Below, piece by piece: positions 9,464 through 16,388 of a DNA stretch of 23,827 nt (within the stretch, counting starts at the first letter, position 1; each line of letters begins with the position of its first letter). Under the pieces are notes generated by a model, which did no database searches, was not told where the DNA came from, and saw only the letters and a list, made by a program, of their open reading frames with translations. A program made the translations under genes and the position numbers. The DNA is from an uncultured Microbacterium sp. (lineage in GTDB: Bacteria; Actinomycetota; Actinomycetes; Actinomycetales; Microbacteriaceae): contig NZ_CALBRW010000029.1 in NCBI RefSeq assembly GCF_937927635.1, positions 1 to 23,827 on the forward strand, written 5' to 3'.

Positions 9464-9492
9464 ACCATACGCCCCGCCTAGCCGACTATCAA
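9464..9492 (-). promoter_or_regulatory. Promoter of the two-gene cassette
   Basis: On the minus strand TTGATA (9492-9487) is followed after exactly 17 bp by TATGGT (9469-9464), a good housekeeping-sigma-type promoter. It lies 36 bp before the first possible ATG at 9427. The cassette therefore appears to be self-expressed and not to rely on the upstream thiolase. Confidence 0.65.
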
Positions 9493-9571
9493 GAGGGGTC
9501 TGAATGTTCATTTCACTTCACATCACGGGCACTCGAGGAACACGAGCTCCTCACAGGACCGGCGCGACGTG

Positions 9572-10750
9572 TCAGAGGCGCTCCAGGATCAGCGCGTTGG
9601 CCATGCCGCCGCCCTCGCACATGGTCTGCAGGCCCAGCCGCCCGCCGGTGGCCTCGAGCTGGTCGAGCAGCGTGCCCAGCAGGCGGGTGCCCGAGGAGCC
9701 CAGCGCATGGCCGAGGGCGATGGCCCCGCCGCGCGGGTTGAGCCTGGCCGGGTCGGCGTGCAGTTCGCTCATCCACGCCAGCGGCACCGAGGCGAAGGCC
9801 TCGTTGACCTCGTAGGCGTCCAGGTCGTCGATCCCGAGCCCTGCTCGCTCCAGCACCCGCTGCGTGGCGGCGATGGGCCCGGTGAGCATGTACAGCGGAT
9901 CGTCGCCCACCACGTCGAAGGCGCGGAAGCGGGCACGCGGGGTCAGCCCCAGCTGCTCGGCGCGGTCGGCGCTCATCATCAGCGCGGCGGAGGCCCCGTC
10001 GGTCAGCGGCGAGGAGTTGCCGGGCGTGATGCTCCACTGGATCTCGGGGAAGCGCTCGGCGTACTCATCCGTGCGGAAGGATGCCGGAAGGCCTGCGAGC
10101 TTCTCGACGGTCGTGCCCTCGCGGATGGTCTCGTCTGTGGTGGCGTCCGGCGCCTCGGGCACGGCCACGACCGTGCGGTCGAAGAAGCCGTCGTGCCAGG
10201 CCTGCGCAGAGCGCGCGTGCGATTCGGCGGCGAACGCATCCAGCGCCGTGCGGTCGAAGCCCCACTTGCGGGCGATGAGCTCGGCGCTCACGCCCTGGTT
10301 CACGAGGCCCTGCGGGTAGCGAGCGCGCAGCCGCGGCGACATGGGCGAGCCGCCGGATGCCGACGAGCCCAGCGGCACGCGGCTCATGGACTCCACTCCG
10401 CCGACGATCACGATGTCGTTCTCGCCCGCGGCGATGCCGGCCGCCGCGAAGTGCACGGCCTGCTGGCTGGAGCCGCACTGCCGGTCGATGGTGGTGCCGG
10501 GGATGTGCTCATCGAAGCCCGCGGCGAGCACCGCCTGCCGGGCGATGTTCATGGCCTGGTCGCCGACCTGGCTGACGCACCCCAGCATCACGTCATCGAT
10601 CTGCCCGGACTCCAGTCCGTTGCGCTCGAGGATCGACTGCAGCATCCCCGCCGCGAGATCCACCGGATGCACGCCCGACAGCGCACCTCCGGGCTTGCCG
10701 CGGCCCACCACGGTGCGGACGACATCGACGACGACGGCTTCGCTGCTCAT
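9572..10750 (-). CDS. Acetyl-CoA acyltransferase (thiolase)
   Basis: This 392-residue enzyme is a full-length thiolase, cleaving 3-ketoacyl-CoA with CoA or condensing two acyl-CoAs. The nucleophile is Cys near residue 92 in DRQCGSSQQAVH. The remaining active-site motifs are YEVNEAFA (about 312-319), GGAIALGHALGSSGTR with His near 347, and MCEGGGMANA with the second Cys near 377. The ATG at 10750 has a weak GGAG only 2 nt away. Its last 12 codons lie inside the 38-bp repeat shared with 8384-8421, so its present 3' end may derive from the inserted cassette. No hairpin terminator is visible directly after the stop; one candidate lies beyond the cassette at 8296-8382. Degradative FadA-like or biosynthetic activity cannot be told apart here. 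Confidence 0.94.
   Translation of the reverse strand: MSSEAVVVDVVRTVVGRGKPGGALSGVHPVDLAAGMLQSILERNGLESGQIDDVMLGCVSQVGDQAMNIARQAVLAAGFDEHIPGTTIDRQCGSSQQAVHFAAAGIAAGENDIVIVGGVESMSRVPLGSSASGGSPMSPRLRARYPQGLVNQGVSAELIARKWGFDRTALDAFAAESHARSAQAWHDGFFDRTVVAVPEAPDATTDETIREGTTVEKLAGLPASFRTDEYAERFPEIQWSITPGNSSPLTDGASAALMMSADRAEQLGLTPRARFRAFDVVGDDPLYMLTGPIAATQRVLERAGLGIDDLDAYEVNEAFASVPLAWMSELHADPARLNPRGGAIALGHALGSSGTRLLGTLLDQLEATGGRLGLQTMCEGGGMANALILERL
9574..9611. repeat. Direct repeat, right copy (within the thiolase 3' end)
   Basis: This is the partner of 8384-8421, identical at 34 of 38 positions and in the same orientation. It encodes the thiolase C-terminus, so purifying selection acts on this copy, whereas the left copy is free to drift. 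Confidence 0.65.
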
Positions 10751-10794
10751 GACTCCATCATGACGCCTGGCGGGCACGCCCGCGCGGTAGAGAC

Positions 10795-11196
10795 TCACAC
10801 CATCCGGTAGTCGACGCCCAGCGCATCGTAGGTGCGCTTCGCGCGGCGGTCCCTGCTCAGCAGCGTCAGCCCATGATGCTGCGCCGTCGCGGCGACCACG
10901 GCGTCGTAGACCGCACCGCCCGAGATCCCGGCATCTGCGAACCGGAGGATTCCCGCCACGCGATCCTCCGCAGGCAGCCCCACGACATCCCACCGCAGCG
11001 ACGTGAGAGCCGCACCGGCGGAGCGGGCATCGATGCGCATCCCCTCCGGAAGCCGAGTCAGCACGCTGTACGTCTCCGTGAGCACGTGGGCGCCGATGAT
11101 GCTGACGTCCCGCAACGCGGCACGCGCCTGCTCGTGACCCTCGTGCCATGAGGCCAGGCCGGCGACGAGCACGCTCGTGTCGCACGTGATCGTCAT
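10795..11196 (-). CDS. vapC: PIN-domain ribonuclease toxin (VapC type)
   Basis: This 133-residue protein is a PIN-domain nuclease, a metal-dependent RNase that acts as toxin. The four acidic residues expected to bind Mg2+ are all present: Asp6 (CDTSVLV), Glu41 (LTETYSVL), Asp98 (VYDAVVAATA) and Asp116 (LLSRDRRA). It should therefore be catalytically competent. The ATG overlaps the antitoxin stop by 4 bp (ATGA). The RNA target (tRNA, rRNA or mRNA) cannot be told from sequence. It lies between the thiolase and the sugar operon, unrelated in function to either. Confidence 0.93.
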   Translation of the reverse strand: MTITCDTSVLVAGLASWHEGHEQARAALRDVSIIGAHVLTETYSVLTRLPEGMRIDARSAGAALTSLRWDVVGLPAEDRVAGILRFADAGISGGAVYDAVVAATAQHHGLTLLSRDRRAKRTYDALGVDYRMV

Positions 11197-11438
11197 CGAC
11201 GCGTGCTCTCCAGCACGTGCCGCACAGCGTCGTCGTCGAGCGGCTCCGCGTTGCCACGAGGAACGATTCGCGGGAGCGCCTCCGAGGTGTCAACATCGAC
11301 ATCGACCGGCGCGTACTCGATCTGGATCCGGCCGTCGATGAAGTCCACGGTGAGCGGCGTCCCGGGGCGCAGCCCCATCGCGTCCCTCACCGGCTTGGGG
11401 ATGACAAGTCGCCCCGCAGCATCGATGGTCGTTGACAT
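11193..11438 (-). CDS. vapB: AbrB/SpoVT-type antitoxin (VapB-like)
   Basis: This 81-residue protein has an N-terminal swapped-hairpin DNA-binding domain of the AbrB/MazE type, seen in IDAAGRLVIPKPVRDAMGLRPGTPL (about residues 5-29, split here by function: the loop GRLVIPKPVR is the hallmark). The acidic C-terminal part (PVDVDVDTSEALPRIV and onward) would wrap the PIN toxin encoded immediately downstream. It should neutralise the toxin and repress its own promoter. No Shine-Dalgarno sequence is near the ATG at 11438, and a TAGAAT box ends 7 nt upstream, so a leaderless transcript is likely. Confidence 0.92.
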   Translation of the reverse strand: MSTTIDAAGRLVIPKPVRDAMGLRPGTPLTVDFIDGRIQIEYAPVDVDVDTSEALPRIVPRGNAEPLDDDAVRHVLESTRR

Positions 11439-11445
11439 GGCAGTG

Positions 11446-11466
11446 ATTCTACCACTTCCATTACCA
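11446..11466 (-). promoter_or_regulatory. Candidate -10 box and repeated half-sites of the vapBC promoter
   Basis: On the minus strand TAGAAT (11451-11446) ends 7 nt before the vapB ATG, so transcription would begin at or next to the start codon. TGGTA occurs twice, at 11466-11462 and 11454-11450, 12 bp apart, which may be the antitoxin's binding half-sites. No clear -35 is visible. Confidence 0.45.
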
Positions 11467-11473
11467 TGCGGCT

Positions 11474-12391
11474 TCAGATCCCGCGGATGCTCCAGCTCGC
11501 GGCGTGCTCGGCACCCGGCTGCAGCACCACGAGGTCGGTGCCGGAGTTGAAGACGTCGGGCGGGCAGGTCATGGGCTCCACGGCCAGGCCGCGGCGGCTG
11601 GTGTCGGCATCCGGTGTGTCGGCGGTGTGCACCTGCACCCACGGGCACCCGGCATCCCACACCATCTCGACGCCGTCGCCCGACGCGCCGCGCAGCCGCA
11701 CGGCGGCCGCACCCGCGGCATCCCGCGTCAACGCGGTGAAGGCGTGGTCGATGAACGTGTCGCCGATCACCCGCGGGGCGCGGAAGTCCCACTCGGGGTG
11801 CGCGTCGACGCTCTCGAGCGCGACCGGGCTGAGCCGGTCGGCCGTGACGGTGAGGACCTCGGATGCCGGCAGCTCGAGCTCCGTCTCATCGACATGCTCG
11901 TCGCCCGCGGTCAGGTACGGGTGCGGGCCGGTGCCCCACGGTGCAGCATCCGCACCGAGGTTGCGGCCGGTCACGCGCTGGTGCAGGCCGCGCGCGTCCA
12001 GCCGGTACTCCACCTGCACCTCGACGTGGAACGGATACCCGGCCTGCGGCACGACGACCGCGGCCAGCACGACGGCGTCGTCGGCGACCTCGCGCACCGC
12101 GAAGTCCAGCCAGCAGACCAGCCCGTGAAGCGCGTGCCCGCGCGCGGGCTCGGTCAGCGGCAGCTGGTGCTCCTCGCCCGCGAACGAATACCGGCCGTCG
12201 ACCACCCGGTTCGGCCACGGCGCCAGTGTCGCTCCGCGGTACCCGGGTCGCACCTCGTCGGCATCGAAGGGCACGACCAGGTCGCGCCCGCGGAACCGCA
12301 GCGTGCGCAGCGAGGCGCCGATGCTCGCGATGTCGGCCTCGTAGTCGCCGGCGACGATGCGCAGCTGCCGTCCTGAACGGGGTTCGGTCAC
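11474..12391 (-). CDS. Aldose 1-epimerase (galactose-mutarotase-like)
   Basis: This 305-residue cytoplasmic enzyme interconverts alpha and beta anomers of free sugars. Family marks are TLAPWPNRVVDGRYSF (about 68-83), HALHGLV with a substrate-binding His, GTGPHPYL with the catalytic-acid His, and the C-terminal AVEPMTCPPDVFNSG containing the catalytic-base Glu. It starts with GTG at 12391, which overlaps the alditol oxidase stop (GTGA). It is the last gene of the operon. In this setting it probably equilibrates xylose or glucose released by the GH3 and GH43 enzymes, supplying the anomer used by xylose isomerase; the sugar specificity is inferred from neighbours. Confidence 0.92.
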   Translation of the reverse strand: MTEPRSGRQLRIVAGDYEADIASIGASLRTLRFRGRDLVVPFDADEVRPGYRGATLAPWPNRVVDGRYSFAGEEHQLPLTEPARGHALHGLVCWLDFAVREVADDAVVLAAVVVPQAGYPFHVEVQVEYRLDARGLHQRVTGRNLGADAAPWGTGPHPYLTAGDEHVDETELELPASEVLTVTADRLSPVALESVDAHPEWDFRAPRVIGDTFIDHAFTALTRDAAGAAAVRLRGASGDGVEMVWDAGCPWVQVHTADTPDADTSRRGLAVEPMTCPPDVFNSGTDLVVLQPGAEHAASWSIRGI

Positions 12392-13635
12392 AGTCCCAGC
12401 CTCTCCAGATAGTCGTTCACGAACCGGCGCTCGGGATCGAGTTCGGTGCGCAGCGCGGCGAAGTCGTCCCACCGCGGATGCCGGCTGCGCACCTCCGCGT
12501 CGTCCATGGTGAACACCTTGCCCCAGTGCGGGCGGGCGGATGCCGGCAGTGCCTGCTCGATGACCGTCAGCAGCTCGCGCACGGCGGGCTCGTCGGGCTT
12601 CCACGTGAAGTGGATGCCGACGGCATCCGATCCGTGCGCCATGCTCAGCCACAGATCGTCGGCGGCGATGGTGCGGATCTCGGTGACCAGCAGCAGCGGG
12701 GCGATGCGGTCGGCCAGCGCGCGCACGGCCTGCAGCGCGGCCACGGCATCGCGTCGCGGCACCAGGTACTCGCTCTGCAGCTCCTCGCCGGCCGAGGGCG
12801 TGAACTCCAGGCGGAAGTGCGGCAGCCGCTGGAACCAGGGGCCGGGCACGCCGCCCTGATCCGTGCACGCCTCGGCGTCGACGCCGAGGATGGGATGCCG
12901 CTTCGCGTCGGCGGGGGCCGCTCCCAACCGGGCGGGCAGGTCTCCGGCGAGATCCTCGGCGCCGCGCTGCTTGATCCACAGCTGATCGGCCACGTCGGTG
13001 CGCTGCCAGGTCGTGAAGATGCTGACGCTCGTGCCCGCCGAGGTCACCGCATCCAGGTTCTCGAGGATGTCGTCCCAGCGCGGACGGTCGAAGACCCGCT
13101 GGGACACCTGGTAGGTGGGTTCCACATCCAGCACGACCTCGAGGATCGCGCCCAGCGCGCCCAGCGACACGACGGCGCCGGCGAAGCGCTCATCGCCGCG
13201 ACGCAGGCGCAGCACCTCGCCGGATGCGGTGAGCAGCGTCAGCTCGTGCACGGCCGTGGCCAGCGAGCCGATGCCGTCGCCCGAGCCGTGCGTTCCGGTG
13301 GAGACGGCGCCGGCGACGGAGATGTGCGGCAGCGAGGCGAGGTTCGCCAGCGCCAGGCCCTCGGCCTCCAGCAGCGGGGCGATGTCGCCGTACCGCAGTG
13401 CACCCGAGACGCGCATGGCATCGCGTTCGGGGTTGATCTCGAACACCCGCGGCATCCGGTCCAGGGTGATCAGGGTGCCCGCGGTGTCGGCGATGTCGTT
13501 GAAGCAGTGCCTGGTGCCCAGCATCCGCACCGGGCCGCCGGCGCCGATCAGCGAGCGCACCTCGTCGAGCGTCGTCGGGTGGGCCACCTCGCCCCGGTAG
13601 CCGATGTTCCCCGCCCAGTTGCGCTCCGCACCCAT
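12388..13635 (-). CDS. FAD-dependent alditol oxidase (AldO / xylitol oxidase type)
   Basis: This 415-residue flavoprotein resembles Streptomyces AldO throughout: NWAGNIGYRG at the start, MLGTRHCFNDIA with the His (residue 43) that carries covalent FAD, LPHISVAGAVSTGTHGSG, GVPGPWFQRLPHFRLEFTPS, EIRTIAAD with the active-site Glu and Arg, and HWGKVFT with the active-site Lys. AldO enzymes oxidise the terminal hydroxyl of polyols such as xylitol and sorbitol to aldoses, using O2 and making H2O2. ATG 13635 is chosen over a GTG five codons upstream because AGGAGG lies 5 nt before it. The residue after the flavin His is Cys, where Streptomyces AldO has Ser. The operon position suggests conversion of xylitol to xylose; the substrate is inferred. 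Confidence 0.9.
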   Translation of the reverse strand: MGAERNWAGNIGYRGEVAHPTTLDEVRSLIGAGGPVRMLGTRHCFNDIADTAGTLITLDRMPRVFEINPERDAMRVSGALRYGDIAPLLEAEGLALANLASLPHISVAGAVSTGTHGSGDGIGSLATAVHELTLLTASGEVLRLRRGDERFAGAVVSLGALGAILEVVLDVEPTYQVSQRVFDRPRWDDILENLDAVTSAGTSVSIFTTWQRTDVADQLWIKQRGAEDLAGDLPARLGAAPADAKRHPILGVDAEACTDQGGVPGPWFQRLPHFRLEFTPSAGEELQSEYLVPRRDAVAALQAVRALADRIAPLLLVTEIRTIAADDLWLSMAHGSDAVGIHFTWKPDEPAVRELLTVIEQALPASARPHWGKVFTMDDAEVRSRHPRWDDFAALRTELDPERRFVNDYLERLGL

Positions 13636-13662
13636 CGGCGCCTCCTTCACAGATCTGACCGC

Positions 13663-14817
13663 TCAGCCGAGCGGATCCGACAGCAGTCTCTCCAGCGCCG
13701 CCTCGGCCGCGCCGATCAGCAGGCGGTCGGCGCCCAGCGCCGCCGATGCCAGCTCCAGGTGCTCGGCCGACGCGGCGAGCGCCCGCGCCCGCACCTCGTC
13801 GTCGAACCCCTGCTGGTCGAGGTCGCGCAGGCTGCCGAGGAACCCGCCCAGCACGATCATCGACGGGTTGAGCACGTTGACGGCGTTGCCGAGGGTGGCG
13901 GCGAGGATGCGGCGCTGGCGCGCAGCCTCGTCGGCGGCGTCACCTGGGCTCGCGAGGGCCGCCTCGAGCTCTGCGTCATCGGGTGCGTCCAGGCCGGCCG
14001 CGCGCACGAGACGGGCACGGTTGACCTCGTCCTCGAGCACTCCGCCGTCGGCGCGGCGGTCGGCGGCATCCGTGAGGCTCGCGGCGGTCTGCCCCCACTC
14101 GCCGGCGTACCCGCCCTCACCGCCGATGAGCTGCCCGTGCAGCACGAGCCCGCCGCCGATGCCGCTCGCGCCGCCGTTGAGGTACACGACGTCGGTGTGC
14201 TCGTGGGCGGCGCCGAACAGCCGCTCGGCGCGCACGCCCAGGGAGGCGTCGTTGCCGACCACCACCGGGGTGTCGAGAGCGGCGCGCAGCGGGCCCGCGA
14301 TGTCGGCGTCGTTCCAGTGCAGGTGCGGGGCGAGGCGCACCAGGCCGTCGTCGGCGCGGACCAGGCCGGGCACGGCGATGCCGACGCCGACGATGCGGCA
14401 GCCCGCCAGTTCGCCCGCACGCCATTCCTGCACGGTGCGCGTGACGATGTCCACGACCTCGGCCACATCCGGATCGGAGGTGGCGATGCGGGCGCGCAGG
14501 CGCACGGCGCCGCCCAGCGACACCGCGCCGATCTCCACCGCGTCGATCTCGGGGTTCACGCCGATCGCGACCACATCCGGACTGGCCGCCACGATGGGCG
14601 ATGGCCTGCCCACGCGGCGGGTCGGGTCGGGGTCGTGCTCGCGCACCAGCCCGGCGTCCACCAGGCTGGAGACCAGGTCCGACACCGTGGAGCGGTTCAG
14701 CCCGGTCTCGGCCGTGATGACCGCGCGCGAACGCGGCCCGCCGTGATGCACGAGCCTCAGCACCTCCGCGAGGTTGGTGCGCCGCACGCCCTCCGCGGTC
14801 GTGGCCCGTTCGTTCAT
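13663..14817 (-). CDS. ROK family transcriptional regulator
   Basis: This 384-residue protein has an N-terminal winged helix-turn-helix (about 12-75; SRAVITAETGLNRSTVSDLVSSLVDAGLV) and a C-terminal ROK domain, as in XylR/NagC-type sugar-responsive repressors. The ROK parts IGVGIAVPGLV, VVVGNDASLGVRAE and YLNGGASGIGGGLVLHGQLIGGEGGYAGEWGQ are clear. The zinc-binding C-x-C-G-x-x-G-C segment that usually follows is absent: the region reads TAASLTDAADRRADGG with no cysteines. The gene lies inside the operon it probably controls. Its ATG overlaps the GH43 stop (ATGA), and 27 bp separate it from the oxidase. The inducer is probably xylose or a xylo-oligosaccharide, by context. Confidence 0.92.
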   Translation of the reverse strand: MNERATTAEGVRRTNLAEVLRLVHHGGPRSRAVITAETGLNRSTVSDLVSSLVDAGLVREHDPDPTRRVGRPSPIVAASPDVVAIGVNPEIDAVEIGAVSLGGAVRLRARIATSDPDVAEVVDIVTRTVQEWRAGELAGCRIVGVGIAVPGLVRADDGLVRLAPHLHWNDADIAGPLRAALDTPVVVGNDASLGVRAERLFGAAHEHTDVVYLNGGASGIGGGLVLHGQLIGGEGGYAGEWGQTAASLTDAADRRADGGVLEDEVNRARLVRAAGLDAPDDAELEAALASPGDAADEAARQRRILAATLGNAVNVLNPSMIVLGGFLGSLRDLDQQGFDDEVRARALAASAEHLELASAALGADRLLIGAAEAALERLLSDPLG

Positions 14818-16388
14818 CGTCCCAGGCTACCGATCCCCATGCGGGTCACCGGTTCATATGCCATTCGGGCGATGCGCACCTCACCGCGCGGCTCGGCGCC
14901 GTGGCTGGTGGCGTGCACGCCGATCCACAGGCCGAGGAACCCGCCGGTCGCGGCGGCATCGAGTTCGCGGCCGTCGGCGGTGACGACGGTGCGGCCGGCG
15001 TGCTCGAACAGGTACTCGAAGCCGCGCACCCGAAGGACCAGTTCGATCTCCTCGCCCGCCACCGGCGTCTGCGGTCCTTCCTCGCGGATCCCCGCCGCGA
15101 CCCGCACCGCGCCGATCGCGCATCCATCCTCATGCCTGGTGACCTGCAGCAGCACGTGATCGCTCTCGGACTGCCGCACGACCAGTCCGGCGCTCTCGCC
15201 GACGGCGAGGTCCGCGACGTCCAGCACGCAGTGCACATCGAGGTCGGGATGCTGCTGACGGAAGCCGAGGAACGCGACCGCCGTGGCGTCCTTCAGCGTC
15301 GCCGCCCGCACCGGCATCCGCCAGGCGCCGCCGTCGATGCGGGCGATCTCGGTGGGCAGTGCGCGCGGGCTCGTCCAGCGCGGGTCCGCGGGCGGGATGT
15401 CGCCCGCGCGCCGATCGTCGGGCTGCCAGATGCCGGCATCCGGGATCCGATCCAACCACGGCGCGGGCACGGCATTCGGCACCCGGCCCTCGCCGGGCGC
15501 GAACACCGGCCAGCCGTCCTGCCACTCCACCGGGCACAGGAACGTCTCGCGGCCCAGCGGGTAGTGGATGCCGTCGTCCGCGCGCATGCCGAGCAGCACC
15601 GCCAGCCACGACCCGTCCGGCGCCTGCACGAGGTCGGCGTGCCCGACGCCCATCACCCCGGGGTGACGGCCCATGTGCCGGTGCGTGAGCACGGGATTGG
15701 CGGGATTCGACTCGTAGGGCCCGGTGATCTCCGCGGCTCTGGCGACGCTGACGGCGTGGTGGAACTCCGTGCCGCCCTCGGCGGCCATCAGCATCCACCC
15801 GTCGCCCGTGCGGTACAGGTGCGGTCCCTCCGCCCACACGGCGCCGCGCACGGCTCCGGTCCAGATCACGTGCTCGTCGCCGATCAGCCGCCGCTGCGCG
15901 GGCGAGTACTCGCGCACCCACACCTCGGTCTGCTGAGCCCACTCCGGATGCGCGGCGAGCCGGGTGCCGTGCATCCAGACCCGCCCGTCGTCGTCGAACG
16001 CCAGCGAGGGGTCGATGCCCTCTGCATCCAGCGGGATCGGGTCGCTCCACGGCCCTGCCGGGTCGGCGGACGTGACGAGGAAGTTCCCACCGCGGGCGGG
16101 ATCGTCGCGGTCCACCAGTGTGCAGACCACCCAGAACAGGCCGAGCCCGTGCCGGATGGTCGGGGCGTACAGGCCGCCCGACGAGCCGATGCCGTCGAAG
16201 TCCAGCATCCCCGTCCTGTCGATGACGTGCCCGATCGTCTCCCAGTGCGCGAGGTCGCGCGAGCGCAGCACCGGCAGGCCCGGCAGGTATTCGAACGTGG
16301 ACGTCACCAGGTAGTACCACTCCCCGACCCGGCAGATCGACGGGTCGGGATGACAGCCGGGCAGCACCGGGTTGGGGATGCTGCTCAC
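14814..16388 (-). CDS. Glycoside hydrolase family 43 (beta-xylosidase / arabinofuranosidase)
   Basis: This 524-residue enzyme has a GH43 five-bladed propeller followed by a C-terminal beta-sandwich (about 330-515). The catalytic triad is visible: base Asp15 in GCHPDPSI, pKa-modulating Asp126 in GIDPSLAFDDDG, and acid Glu187 in WAEGPHLY. No signal peptide is present, so it acts inside the cell on imported oligosaccharides, releasing xylose or arabinose. The GTG start at 16388 overlaps the GH3 stop (GTGA), and MSSIPNPVLPGCHPDPS is the typical GH43 opening. Long two-domain members of this layout include xylosidases and arabinofuranosidases; the two cannot be separated here. Confidence 0.93.
   Translation of the reverse strand: MSSIPNPVLPGCHPDPSICRVGEWYYLVTSTFEYLPGLPVLRSRDLAHWETIGHVIDRTGMLDFDGIGSSGGLYAPTIRHGLGLFWVVCTLVDRDDPARGGNFLVTSADPAGPWSDPIPLDAEGIDPSLAFDDDGRVWMHGTRLAAHPEWAQQTEVWVREYSPAQRRLIGDEHVIWTGAVRGAVWAEGPHLYRTGDGWMLMAAEGGTEFHHAVSVARAAEITGPYESNPANPVLTHRHMGRHPGVMGVGHADLVQAPDGSWLAVLLGMRADDGIHYPLGRETFLCPVEWQDGWPVFAPGEGRVPNAVPAPWLDRIPDAGIWQPDDRRAGDIPPADPRWTSPRALPTEIARIDGGAWRMPVRAATLKDATAVAFLGFRQQHPDLDVHCVLDVADLAVGESAGLVVRQSESDHVLLQVTRHEDGCAIGAVRVAAGIREEGPQTPVAGEEIELVLRVRGFEYLFEHAGRTVVTADGRELDAAATGGFLGLWIGVHATSHGAEPRGEVRIARMAYEPVTRMGIGSLGR

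Larger units (their letters stand above)
8422..9573. mobile_element. Candidate inserted cassette of lower GC
   Basis: About 1.15 kb with visibly lower GC than its surroundings (by eye near the mid-50s percent against about 70%) lies between two copies of a thiolase 3' end. It holds two small genes and one promoter, and no recombinase, transposase or terminal repeat of known IS type. The layout suggests a non-autonomous element inserted at the end of the thiolase gene, or a relic of a larger island. A duplication followed by divergence is the alternative. Confidence 0.5.

Noticed and set aside
8422..9573. Insertion sequence or prophage
   Set aside because: No transposase, integrase or phage gene is present and no terminal inverted repeats bracket the segment, so only a non-autonomous insertion is proposed.
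13636..13650. Upstream GTG start for the alditol oxidase
   Set aside because: The GTG reading would place the AGGAGG binding site inside the coding region; the ATG at 13635 has that site at a normal 5-nt distance.
11863..15159. 1098-codon open frame on the plus strand opposite the epimerase, oxidase, ROK and GH43 genes
   Set aside because: Arg/Ala/Gly-rich composition and antisense overlap with four genes that have clear catalytic motifs show it is a composition artefact.
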